From Clostridiales bacterium (GTDB lineage Bacteria > Bacillota > Clostridia > Oscillospirales > Oscillospiraceae): DNA of 15,580 bases. The stretch is from positions 1 through 15,580 of the forward strand of contig JAJBTD010000037.1 of assembly GCA_020861055.1 (NCBI GenBank). The letters are read 5' to 3'. This document shows, in pieces, positions 7,091 to 14,700 of the stretch (position 1 is the stretch's first letter; every line of letters starts with the position of its first letter). The position numbers and the translations under genes were made by a program. The notes beneath the pieces were generated by a model. The model made no database searches and was not told the DNA's origin. It saw nothing but the letters and a program-made list of their open reading frames with translations.

Positions 7091-7330
7091 ATGCGGCAGG
7101 ATTCGAGCGGTGCTCCGTTCCACGCTGCGGAGAAAGGGCAGAAAAAGCCCGTTCGTTCCGCTCTCGTAAGAGTGAAAACAAATAGACTGCATACCGCCAA
7201 TGCCGGCCCCAGCAGCAGACGCCGCCTCCACAGGGGCTTTCCCCCGATGGAACTGTCCGACGCGGAGGGTCTGCGGCGACCGGTTTTCAAAAAAATATTC
7301 TGAACTATTGCAAAAGCCTGTTGAAAAAGC

Positions 7331-7359
7331 TTGCCTTGTGAAAAAACCTCTGATAAGAT
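7331..7359 (+). promoter_or_regulatory. Possible promoter of the transporter-peptidase-carbonic anhydrase operon
   Basis: TTGCCT (7331-7336), a 17-base spacer and TAAGAT (7354-7359) form a moderate sigma-A-like promoter 80 bases before the transporter start. Each hexamer matches the consensus at four of six positions, so this is only a best candidate. An imperfect 13-base direct repeat (GCCTGTTGAAAAA at 7316-7328, GCCTTGTGAAAAA at 7333-7345) overlaps the -35 and could be a regulator site. The remainder of the 476-base divergent gap (6964-7439) holds the opposing phosphate promoter, inverted repeats at about 7215-7278 and a leader hairpin. Confidence 0.35.
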
Positions 7360-7380
7360 ATGGTCAGGGAACAGAGCGGA

Positions 7381-7408
7381 CTGCCGTTGCAGCTATGCTG
7401 GTCGGCAG
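7381..7408 (+). other. Stem-loop in the leader of the transporter gene
   Basis: CTGCCG (7381-7386) pairs with CGGCAG (7403-7408), with an inner CAGC/GCTG stem (7390-7393 with 7397-7400) and a three-base loop. It sits just upstream of the AAAGGAG ribosome binding site and has no T run, so it is not a terminator. It could stabilise the 5' end of the mRNA or tune translation. The fold is read from sequence; the role is a guess. Confidence 0.45.
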
Positions 7409-7439
7409 AGCGTCGCTTCGCAAAAAGGAGAGAGGAAAA

Positions 7440-8624
7440 ATGTTCAGCAGCATGTATTTTTACCTGATGGTCGTGGTGATCGTGTTCGCACTGGGCGATC
7501 TGGTCGCACACTTTACGAAGGGCCGACTGTCCGGCATGATGATCGTCATGCTGATCTTTCTGGTGGGATTTCTGGCGGGAGTCTTTCCGGCGGATATCAT
7601 CGACCAGGCGGGGCTAACGGACCTGGCAAGTCTGGCCATTGCCATGGTGCTCTTTAACATGGGGACGACTATTAACGTCCGGCAGCTGATTCAGGAGTGG
7701 AAAACGGTTCTGATGGCGGCGATCTGCATGGTGACCTCCTGTCTCCTGCTGCTGGTCGCAGCGCCGATCATCGGGCTGGACACCGTCCTGGTGGGGATGC
7801 CCGTCATCAACGGCGGGGCCATGGCGACCTCGCTGATGACCGCTGCGGCGACGGAAAAGGGACTGACCACTGCAGCCGCCCTCTGCGCGGTGATCTATTC
7901 GGTGCAGAAGCTGGTGGGCGCGCCCATCGCCTCCGCCATGGGGCTGAAATATGCCAAAAAGCTGGCGGCGGACTTTCGCACCGACCCGGAGGGAAAGCTG
8001 GCGGCGCTGAAAGCAAAGCAGAGCAGCGTCTCTTCTGAAAAGGTCCCCTTCTATGAAAAACACAAGGCGCTGTACACGGCGAATCTGGATATTGCTATCG
8101 TCTGTATAGGCGGCTGGCTGGCCAGAAGTCTCGGCGGCGTGACCCCCGTCAACTATGCGGTGTGGGCGCTGATTCTGGGTTCTCTGTCCGGAATTGGCGG
8201 CTTTGTGCCGCCGAAGCCGCTGCAGCGGGGCTCCTCCTACGGGATTTTGATGATCGCGATTTACGGCTCCATCATTCCCTCTCTGGCGACGGTCTCCCTG
8301 TCCGACCTGGGCTCCATGGCGTTTCAGACCATCCTGCTCTTTGTGCTGGCGATTGCGGGCGTGATATTGGTCAGCTATGTGCTGCCCATTGGCAAGCTGC
8401 TGGTGGGAGACAAAGACCTGGCCATGGGCATCGGCGTGGAGCAGTTCCTGGGCTTTCCCAGTAACGTGGTCATCTGCCAGGAGGTAGCGGAAGCCGTTGG
8501 CGAGACGCCGGAGGAAAAAACGTATATTGAGGATACGCTGAACGTGCCCTATGTGGTGGGCGGCATTACGGTAGTGACCATCCTGTCTGTCCTGATGGCA
8601 GGATTTGTGATCGGGCTGCTGTGA
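7440..8624 (+). CDS. GltS/ESS-like secondary transporter
   Basis: A 394-residue polytopic membrane protein with about ten hydrophobic segments in two halves, joined by a charged cytoplasmic loop (about 168-210). The layout resembles Na+/glutamate symporters (ESS/GltS). A Gly-rich re-entrant-like segment in each half, GMPVINGGAMATSLM (119-133) and GIGVEQFLGFPSNV (330-343), corresponds to the SGGHGTG and GHCGFGLG loops of GltS. The resemblance is by pattern, not a firm family hit, so the substrate (glutamate, another carboxylate, or a peptide) is open. I start at 7440, where AAAGGAGAGAGG lies directly upstream; the in-frame ATG at 7200 has no such site and adds non-hydrophobic sequence. It is the first gene of an operon, 31 bases before an M20 peptidase of the glutamate carboxypeptidase type. 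That neighbour makes a glutamate-containing substrate plausible. Confidence 0.7.
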   Translation: MFSSMYFYLMVVVIVFALGDLVAHFTKGRLSGMMIVMLIFLVGFLAGVFPADIIDQAGLTDLASLAIAMVLFNMGTTINVRQLIQEWKTVLMAAICMVTSCLLLLVAAPIIGLDTVLVGMPVINGGAMATSLMTAAATEKGLTTAAALCAVIYSVQKLVGAPIASAMGLKYAKKLAADFRTDPEGKLAALKAKQSSVSSEKVPFYEKHKALYTANLDIAIVCIGGWLARSLGGVTPVNYAVWALILGSLSGIGGFVPPKPLQRGSSYGILMIAIYGSIIPSLATVSLSDLGSMAFQTILLFVLAIAGVILVSYVLPIGKLLVGDKDLAMGIGVEQFLGFPSNVVICQEVAEAVGETPEEKTYIEDTLNVPYVVGGITVVTILSVLMAGFVIGLL

Positions 8625-8655
8625 GCGGAAGCGTCAGAGGAGAGGTAGATTTACG

Positions 8656-9855
8656 ATGCAGGAGCAGCAATTTGATATCCAGGCAATCTGCGATTATATC
8701 GACTCCAGGGAGGCTTCCATGACCCAGCTGTGGGAGCAGATGGTGCGCATTGAGAGCCCGTCCGCCAACCGGGCGGAGGTAAACCGCCTGGCGGCGCACC
8801 TGGACACCTATCTGGACGCCATGGGTCTGTGGCGGAAAAAAGTCGCCTTCGAGGAGGCTGGTTCCAGTCTGGTGGCACAGACGGAGGCGGGAACTCTCCC
8901 CCCCGTGGCGCTGATGGCACACATGGACACGGTGCATCCGGTGGGCCGTTTCGGAAACAACGCCTTTCGCCGCGACGGAGACAACATTTACGGTCCGGGC
9001 GTATACGACTGCAAGGGCGGCATCGCCGTGGCAATTCTGGTCATTTCCACATTGCAGCGCTTTGGCTGTCGCAAGAGACAGCTTCGCCTGGTTTTGAGCG
9101 GCGATGAGGAGGTCGCCCACGCCCTTTCCAAAGGGGGCGGCTGCCAGGTCTATGCAGACGCCGTTTCCGGTTGCGCGGCGGCCTTCAACTGCGAGAGCGG
9201 TCTGCTGAATGGAGACGTAATCTATCGCCGCAAGGGCGGCGGGATTGTGACCATCACAGTTCACGGCGTCTCCGCCCACGCAGGACGGGAGCCGGAGAAG
9301 GGCGCCAGCGCCATCCGGGAGGCAGCCCGCAAGATCCTGAAAATCGAAGAACTGTCCGATCCAAACAGGGCGCTGTATAACTGCGGCATCGTGAAGGGCG
9401 GCACCACCAGCAACGCCATTCCGGACCTGTGTGAGTTCTCCGTGGGGCTTCGCTTCCCCACCAACCAGGACCTGGAGGATGCGCTGAAGGCGTTGCAGGC
9501 GATCTGCGACGACAACGCAGATCCCCGCATTCACGCAGAGATGGAGATGAAAACCGTATTCAAGGCCATGGAGCCGGTAGCGGGTACAGAGCAGCTGCTG
9601 CGTCTGTATCAGGACGCCTGTGCGCAGTTGGGATTTTCCCGGCCTCAGCCGGTATACTCCGGCGGCTGCTCGGACGCCGCCTATGTCACGATGCTGGGGA
9701 TTCCGGTCCTCTGCGGCGTGGGCGTGCGGGGCGACGCCAGCCACACTGTCAACGAGTATGCCGTGGCGTCGTCTCTGACAGAGCAGGCGAAGAAAATCGT
9801 ACTGACGATTCTGAGCATGCCGGACGATTTCCACGGGGAAAACGCACCCGAATAA
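8656..9855 (+). CDS. M20 family metallopeptidase, glutamate carboxypeptidase (CPG2)-like
   Basis: A 399-residue two-zinc hydrolase of peptidase family M20 (ArgE/DapE/CPG2 group), cytoplasmic since no signal peptide is seen. Metal and catalytic residues are in place: His89 in AHMDTVHP, bridging Asp118 in GVYDCKGG, the Glu151-Glu152 pair in SGDEE, Glu180 in NCESG, and His363 in ASHTVNE. The lid/dimerisation domain spans about 185-300 and includes His208 in SAHAG and Asn253 in TSNAIP. It resembles carboxypeptidase G2 more than DapE, so cleavage of a C-terminal glutamate or of an N-acyl amino acid is likely. The start at 8656 has GGAGAGG upstream. It is 31 bases behind a GltS-like transporter and 55 bases ahead of a carbonic anhydrase, all co-directional with no terminator between them. 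Family is sure; exact substrate is not. Confidence 0.9.
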   Translation: MQEQQFDIQAICDYIDSREASMTQLWEQMVRIESPSANRAEVNRLAAHLDTYLDAMGLWRKKVAFEEAGSSLVAQTEAGTLPPVALMAHMDTVHPVGRFGNNAFRRDGDNIYGPGVYDCKGGIAVAILVISTLQRFGCRKRQLRLVLSGDEEVAHALSKGGGCQVYADAVSGCAAAFNCESGLLNGDVIYRRKGGGIVTITVHGVSAHAGREPEKGASAIREAARKILKIEELSDPNRALYNCGIVKGGTTSNAIPDLCEFSVGLRFPTNQDLEDALKALQAICDDNADPRIHAEMEMKTVFKAMEPVAGTEQLLRLYQDACAQLGFSRPQPVYSGGCSDAAYVTMLGIPVLCGVGVRGDASHTVNEYAVASSLTEQAKKIVLTILSMPDDFHGENAPE

Positions 9856-9898
9856 CCGGCGCAAAGGGTATGGTCAAAACCGCCCTGACAATTGATCT

Positions 9899-9904
9899 GG
9901 AGGG
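9899..9904 (+). promoter_or_regulatory. Ribosome binding site that fixes the carbonic anhydrase start
   Basis: GGAGGG ends directly at the first possible ATG (9905) but lies six bases before the second in-frame ATG (9911). Normal spacing therefore favours 9911 as the true start. Confidence 0.75.
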
Positions 9905-9910
9905 ATGATA

Positions 9911-10486
9911 ATGGACGCAGCAGGAAGCCTGGAACGGCTGAAAGAGGGCAATCAGCGATATTTGCTCGCAAAAAATGAAATCGGGGACATCTCAGAGGAT
10001 ATCCGCCGCTATACGGCGGAGCACGGACAGCACCCCTTTGCAATTGTGATTGCCTGCTCCGACTCAAGAGAGATTCCGGAGGCGATTTTTTCCTGCGGAA
10101 TCGGAGATCTGTTTGTGATTCGTGTTGCCGGAAACGTGGTCGACAGCAGCGTTCTCGGCAGTGTGGAATACGCTGCCGCACATTTGGGCTGTCAGCTGGT
10201 CGTTGTCCTGGGGCACACCAAATGCGGCGCGGTGGCTGCGACGATTGCCGGAGGCGCAGGGGGCTATACAAAAGCCATCACGGACCAGATCGCTCAGGCG
10301 ATCCAGTCTGAAACCAACAGCGGCAAGGCAAGCTGCCTGAACGCAGAGCACACCGCAGTGGCAATTCGGAACGCGTTCCGTGGGAACAGCGAAATGGCCT
10401 CTGTCCAGGTAACAAGCGCATTGTATGATGTGCGCACAGGCAAGGTCACGTTTTTCAGCGACAAGACAGCCGCCGTACACCCGTGA
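9911..10486 (+). CDS. Beta-class carbonic anhydrase
   Basis: A 191-residue cytoplasmic zinc enzyme interconverting CO2 and bicarbonate. The beta-class zinc ligands are visible: Cys49 in ACSDSR, His102 and Cys105 in GHTKCGAV, together with the Asp51-Arg53 dyad of the active site. Length is normal for the compact bacterial form. The start at 9911 is preferred over 9905 because of ribosome binding site spacing. It is third in the operon, 55 bases after the M20 peptidase, with no terminator in the gap, and is followed by a strong terminator at 10519-10562. Why a carbonic anhydrase travels with a transporter and peptidase is not evident; bicarbonate supply or pH balance during carboxylate metabolism is one guess. 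Confidence 0.93.
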   Translation: MDAAGSLERLKEGNQRYLLAKNEIGDISEDIRRYTAEHGQHPFAIVIACSDSREIPEAIFSCGIGDLFVIRVAGNVVDSSVLGSVEYAAAHLGCQLVVVLGHTKCGAVAATIAGGAGGYTKAITDQIAQAIQSETNSGKASCLNAEHTAVAIRNAFRGNSEMASVQVTSALYDVRTGKVTFFSDKTAAVHP

Positions 10487-10518
10487 GTCCATTGATTTTA
10501 GTTTGGCAGTCTCCGCTT

Positions 10519-10562
10519 GAAGTCCCCTGAAACCGTGTGGTTTCAGGGGGGGCTTCGTTTTC
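10519..10562 (+). terminator. Strong intrinsic terminator after the carbonic anhydrase gene
   Basis: A perfect 11-bp stem (10524-10534 with 10539-10549) with a GTGT loop is extended by an outer AAG/CTT pairing. CTTCGTTTTCT follows on the + strand. It lies 32 bases after the stop codon and ends the transporter-peptidase-carbonic anhydrase operon. Confidence 0.88.
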
Positions 10563-10601
10563 TGCCTAGAGCTCGTGTAGAGGGCCTCCCTACAACAGGC
10601 G

Positions 10602-10634
10602 CAGCCCCTCTGGCGGAATCCGCCAGAGGGGCTG
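10602..10634. repeat. Near-perfect 33-base palindrome in the convergent gap
   Basis: Sixteen bases pair with their complement around a single central A (stem CAGCCCCTCTGGCGG, tip GAATC). Neither side has a convincing T run: TAGATTTAAC follows on the + strand and CGCCTGTTG on the - strand. It may be a back-up or bidirectional terminator between the convergent operons, or a small palindromic repeat element. A smaller hairpin (10576-10594) lies just before it. Confidence 0.6.
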
Positions 10635-10683
10635 TAGATTTAACAAGAAGGATGCGTTTGTCTGGGCATGCGTGACGGCACAT

Positions 10684-10715
10684 CGGGAGACTGACGGTCG
10701 CCTCCCGCTTTTGTT
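10684..10715 (+). terminator. Third hairpin, reading toward the esterase gene
   Basis: CGGGAG (10684-10689) pairs with CTCCCG (10702-10707), followed on the + strand by CTTTTGTTATT, which runs into the stop codon of the convergent esterase gene. It would block + strand read-through from becoming antisense RNA. On the - strand the downstream sequence lacks a T run, so it is not an obvious terminator for the esterase itself. Confidence 0.5.
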
Positions 10716-11724
10716 ATTGCCAGAGGTCGTTCAGCCAGCTCTCCAGAGCCTGCATATTCTGTTCTGTATAGAAACGGTTGTCAGCGTGCTGATAGGTACT
10801 CATGAGCTGGTAGTTCACCTGGTCCTCCCCCAGCAGCTCTGCGGCGGTGTCCGCCAGGCGCTGGGACTGGAGGTTCGGGATGGTGATGTCAAAGGAGCCG
10901 TGGCGGATGTAAATGTGCATTCCCGCCAACTCCTCCTGGTTTTCCGCCAGGTAGGTCAGAGGGGACAGCGCTGTCTCCTGCTCGTCGGTCAGGGTGCCGA
11001 TGGCCTGGCCCACCCACAGGCTCTCCATGGAGTCTGCGGCGGCGGTGGTGCCATCAGAGGAGGTGCCAATGATTCTCCGGATGAGCAGGGGCAGGCCCAG
11101 CGTCTCATAGTCCTCGTCCATGGTGAAGAACTCCATGGGGCCGTAGTACTCCGCCAGGGCGTATACCGAGGCGGACACGCCGGGGTTCTCCTCCTCGCCC
11201 ACGAAGGACACGTCGCAGAACTCGTCGTCGTTGCTCAGTGCGGCCATGGTGGCCAGATAGGCCCCGGCGGACTCGCCCCAGATGACGAACCGGTCAGCAT
11301 CCAGCCCGTAGGCGTCCGCATTGGCCCGGAGGTAACGGATGGCGGCCTTCACGTCGCAGATGGCGGCGGGATAGGTGGCCTCCCCGGACAGGCGGTAGTT
11401 GATGGAGGCGCAGGCATAGCCGTGCTCCCGGAAGTATTCGTACATATACCGGACCTGGGTGCTGGTACAGTCGTTTTCGATGAACCCACCGCCGTGCACC
11501 AGGATGAGCAGAGGGGTATCCTCCCCTGCATCTGCGGGCAGATACAGGTTCAGATAGTCCGACTCGGAGACATCGGAATAGACCAGATGCTCATAGCTCT
11601 CCCCGCCCCAGTCCTCGCTGCCCCGGTAGCCGCAGGTGGCGCTGTACACCAGCCAGCCGACCACCACCAGCACGATCGCCAGGACAACAATCAGGAGGCG
11701 CCGATGTTGTATGATGAATTTCAT
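10714..11724 (-). CDS. Membrane-anchored alpha/beta-hydrolase, carboxylesterase/lipase type
   Basis: A 336-residue serine hydrolase. A single N-terminal membrane segment (about 10-28) anchors it with the catalytic domain outside. Visible active-site elements are the oxyanion-hole motif HGGGF (77-81), the nucleophile elbow GESAG (150-154, Ser152), Asp279 in HGSFDITIP and His313 in YQHADN. This resembles the BD-FAE/acetyl-esterase-like group often found with glycan-degrading enzymes. The start at 11724 has GGGAAGGA upstream. It begins 14 bases after the stop of the GH3 gene on the same strand, so the two are probably co-transcribed. Removal of acetyl or feruloyl esters from polysaccharide before or after GH3 action is plausible, but the substrate is not shown by the sequence. 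Peptidase activity of the related prolyl-oligopeptidase fold is less likely. Confidence 0.87.
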   Translation of the reverse strand: MKFIIQHRRLLIVVLAIVLVVVGWLVYSATCGYRGSEDWGGESYEHLVYSDVSESDYLNLYLPADAGEDTPLLILVHGGGFIENDCTSTQVRYMYEYFREHGYACASINYRLSGEATYPAAICDVKAAIRYLRANADAYGLDADRFVIWGESAGAYLATMAALSNDDEFCDVSFVGEEENPGVSASVYALAEYYGPMEFFTMDEDYETLGLPLLIRRIIGTSSDGTTAAADSMESLWVGQAIGTLTDEQETALSPLTYLAENQEELAGMHIYIRHGSFDITIPNLQSQRLADTAAELLGEDQVNYQLMSTYQHADNRFYTEQNMQALESWLNDLWQ

Positions 11725-11738
11725 AACATCCTTCCCTT

Positions 11739-14700
11739 TCAGGAGGCCGCCACGTCCTTACGAGAGGTCAGCTTGCAGAACAGGCTGACCAGGCAGACCA
11801 GGACGGCCACGGCCATGACGATGGCGGCGTTGACCCAGGCAGAGATCTCCTCATAGGTATTCAGGCCGGAGATCACATAGGCGATGGGGGTGACCATGGG
11901 ATAGAAGCTGAACGCCAGGCTCAGGGTGGCAAGGCCGGTGAGCACGACGGACATGATGTCCAGATACCGGCTGCTGGTCACGAAGGTGGCTGCCAGGGTC
12001 ACAACGCCCAGGATAGCGGAGACGACCAGGAGGATTTCCACGCTGGTCAGCGGCGCATAGTCTGCGCTGAAGGCCGTATTCGGATACAAGACGGCGGCGA
12101 CAATGAGCAGGACGGTGCTGACCGCCGTCATCCAGAAGCCCAGGGTGCGCTTCTTCTCCCCGTTGGTCTCCTTCACCAGATCGAGCACATACAGTGCCAG
12201 GAAGGCCACGGTGAGCACGGCGAATACGGCGATGCCGCCATACATGGCCGCCTTCCACCACTGGGTCACGTTCTCCCACCGGGAGGTGGAGTCCATGCCG
12301 TTCATGTAGTTGGAGTTGGCCACCTGGTAGACGGTGTACTTGACAGCGTCGTGGATCTGCTGCTGGAGATAGGCGTCGGTGGCGATGAGAGCCTGGTTGG
12401 CGTCAGAGGTGCTGGCCCCCAGAGAGGTAGACTCATAGGCATTGGTACCCAGGGTACCGGACAGGCCGCAGGCGAAGGAGTCCCGCCAGTTCATGTACAT
12501 GGCGCCGTTGACCATGTCGGTGACCACGGAGCCCTCAAAGCCCCACTCGTCCCGGAGGACGCCGATGAGCAGTCCCTCGCAGGCGCCGGCATACTCCACG
12601 CCCACCCGGTTGAAAGCGGTCATGGTGCTCTGGGTCAGGTTGTTCTCGAAGGTGTACTGATAGCAGCGCAGCTCGTTCTCACGGCCGGCCTGCTCGTTGA
12701 AGAAGGTGGCGGTGCCCGCCCGGTTGATCTCCTGATGGTTGAAGGCGAAGTGCTTCACCTGGGTCATCAGGCCCTTGGTGTAGCAGCCCTCACACAGAGA
12801 GGCGGTCATCAGGCTGGTGAGCACGGAGTCCTCGGAGTAATACTCGTGGTTCCGGGAGTTGAAGGGGGAGCGGTGCAGGTTGCTGCCCGGGCCGATGATC
12901 AGGTTCTCGTCCGCCCACAGGGAGTCCTCGCCCATCATCTCGCCCTCAGCAGCTACCAGCTCCTTGTTCCAGGTGGAGGCCACTACAGGCTCGGTGTTGT
13001 AGACGGCCATGGAGGTCTCGGCGTTCTCGTCGTCCTCGCTGACGTAGGTGGGCTCGTCGGTCTCATAGACCTGCCAGTTGTAGGCAAAGCCGGGTACCTG
13101 GTCATAGGCGAAGCCCGCGGGGCCGTCGTTGGTGACGACTTCGCCCATCTCGATGGAGGCCACGGAGTCCAGGTTCTGGTACTCGTTCTCCAGCATATAG
13201 CAGGCTTCGTAGAGAGACATGGTGTTGACCAGGTCGTCGTAGGTGTAGGTCACGCCGTCCTTGGTGATGGTGGCGTCCAGGGCCACGCCGATGAAGTCCA
13301 TGATGGTCAGGCCGGTGTCCACATCCCAGTCATAGGTCATGTCGTCGGTCTTGTCGTTGGCGGTGATGGTGTACAGCTCGGCAAAGAGGCCGTACTCCAT
13401 CTCCTCGGTGTAGCTGACAGCGCCCTCGCCGGTGCCGTCCTCAGTGCCCACCGTCTCCCAGCCCTGGGACCAGTCGGCACGGGAGATGTACTGGAAGGAC
13501 TCGTCATAGGTGGAGTAATCCGCCTGCTCGAAGCGGTTCTCCACGTTCTCGTTCACAGTGGAAAGATAGGCGGACGCGTCGCCCAGGTCAGTCACCTGAA
13601 CCGCCTCGATGCTGGCGTTCTCGCTGTCGGTGGAGATGCTCAGCTGGTCCTCGGAGACGCCCTGGCTGAGCAGGATGCTGTTGAGGGCCTCATGAGCGCC
13701 GTTGCCCACGGCAAAGTAGTAGTTGCCCGCATCCAGCTCCCACTGCTCAGAGGTGGTGTTGTAGGAGGCGAAGATCTCCAGGGTGAAGCTCAGCTCCACT
13801 GTGGTAGAACTGCCCGGCTCCAGGATGTCGGTCTTGCCGAAGTCCACCAGCTGCACGGCGGACTTCTCGGTGCCGCCCTTGGTGTAGGGGCACTGGACAT
13901 AGAGCTCTACGGCGGACTTGCCCGCCACGTCGCCGGTGTTGGTGACCGTCACCACGGCGGTGCCGGTGCCATTTTCAGCGTCGATGGTCAGGGAATCCAG
14001 GGTCTGGGTGAAGGTGGTGTAGCTCAGGCCATAGCCAAAGCTGTAGCTCACCTGGTTGTTGTAATCCCAGTCGGCGGTGGCGTCATAGTCGGAGTAGGTC
14101 TTGACGTACTCCGTGGCGTTGGCGTTGTTCAGGGCCTCTGCGTCCCCGGCCACCGCGTCGGCATAGCGGGTCTCGTAGTACTTGTAGCCCACGTAGATCC
14201 CCTCGTTCTCCACCACGTACCAGTCGGCCTTGCCGTAGTCACTGCTGGTCATCTCGCTGCCGCCGTTGGTGGAGGCGTTGGCCCAGGTGTACAGGCCCAT
14301 GTTGGCGTTGGCGGGCGCGGAGGCCGGATGGACGGCGTAGGTGTCCACCAGATGGCCGGAGGGGTTGCTCTCGCCGGTGAGCACGTCCACCACACCCTCA
14401 AAGCCGTAAGCGCCGGGCAGGCCCACCCACAAAACGGCGTCCACGCCCTCAGTCTGCTTCAGGTAGTCGATGCCCATGGCGGAGTCGGAGTTGATGAGCA
14501 CGATGACGGTGTCGAAGGAGTTGACCGCCAGGTCGATGACCTGCTTCTCATAGGTGCTCAGATCCAGGGGGGAGTCGTAGGAGTCCCCATCGTCGGTGGT
14601 GGCGGAGTTGATGTTGTACTCCGCCGCCTCGGAGGCCGCACGGGTGATGACCACGATGGCGGCGTCGCTGTACTCGCCGATGGCAGCGTCGCTGAGGGTG

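Noticed and set aside
6964..7290. N-terminal extension of the PstS-like protein to an upstream in-frame start at 7290
   Set aside because: It would run through the promoter and place the lipoprotein signal in the middle of the protein; the start at 6963 has a ribosome binding site and a signal peptide.
7200..7439. An 80-residue N-terminal extension of the GltS-like transporter
   Set aside because: It lacks a ribosome binding site, is not hydrophobic, and overlaps the candidate promoter and leader hairpin; the start at 7440 has a strong site.
8566..9864. A 432-codon open frame on the - strand
   Set aside because: It is antisense to the M20 peptidase, whose zinc ligands are intact.
10672..11856. 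A 394-codon open frame on the + strand
   Set aside because: It is antisense to the esterase and crosses terminator hairpins.
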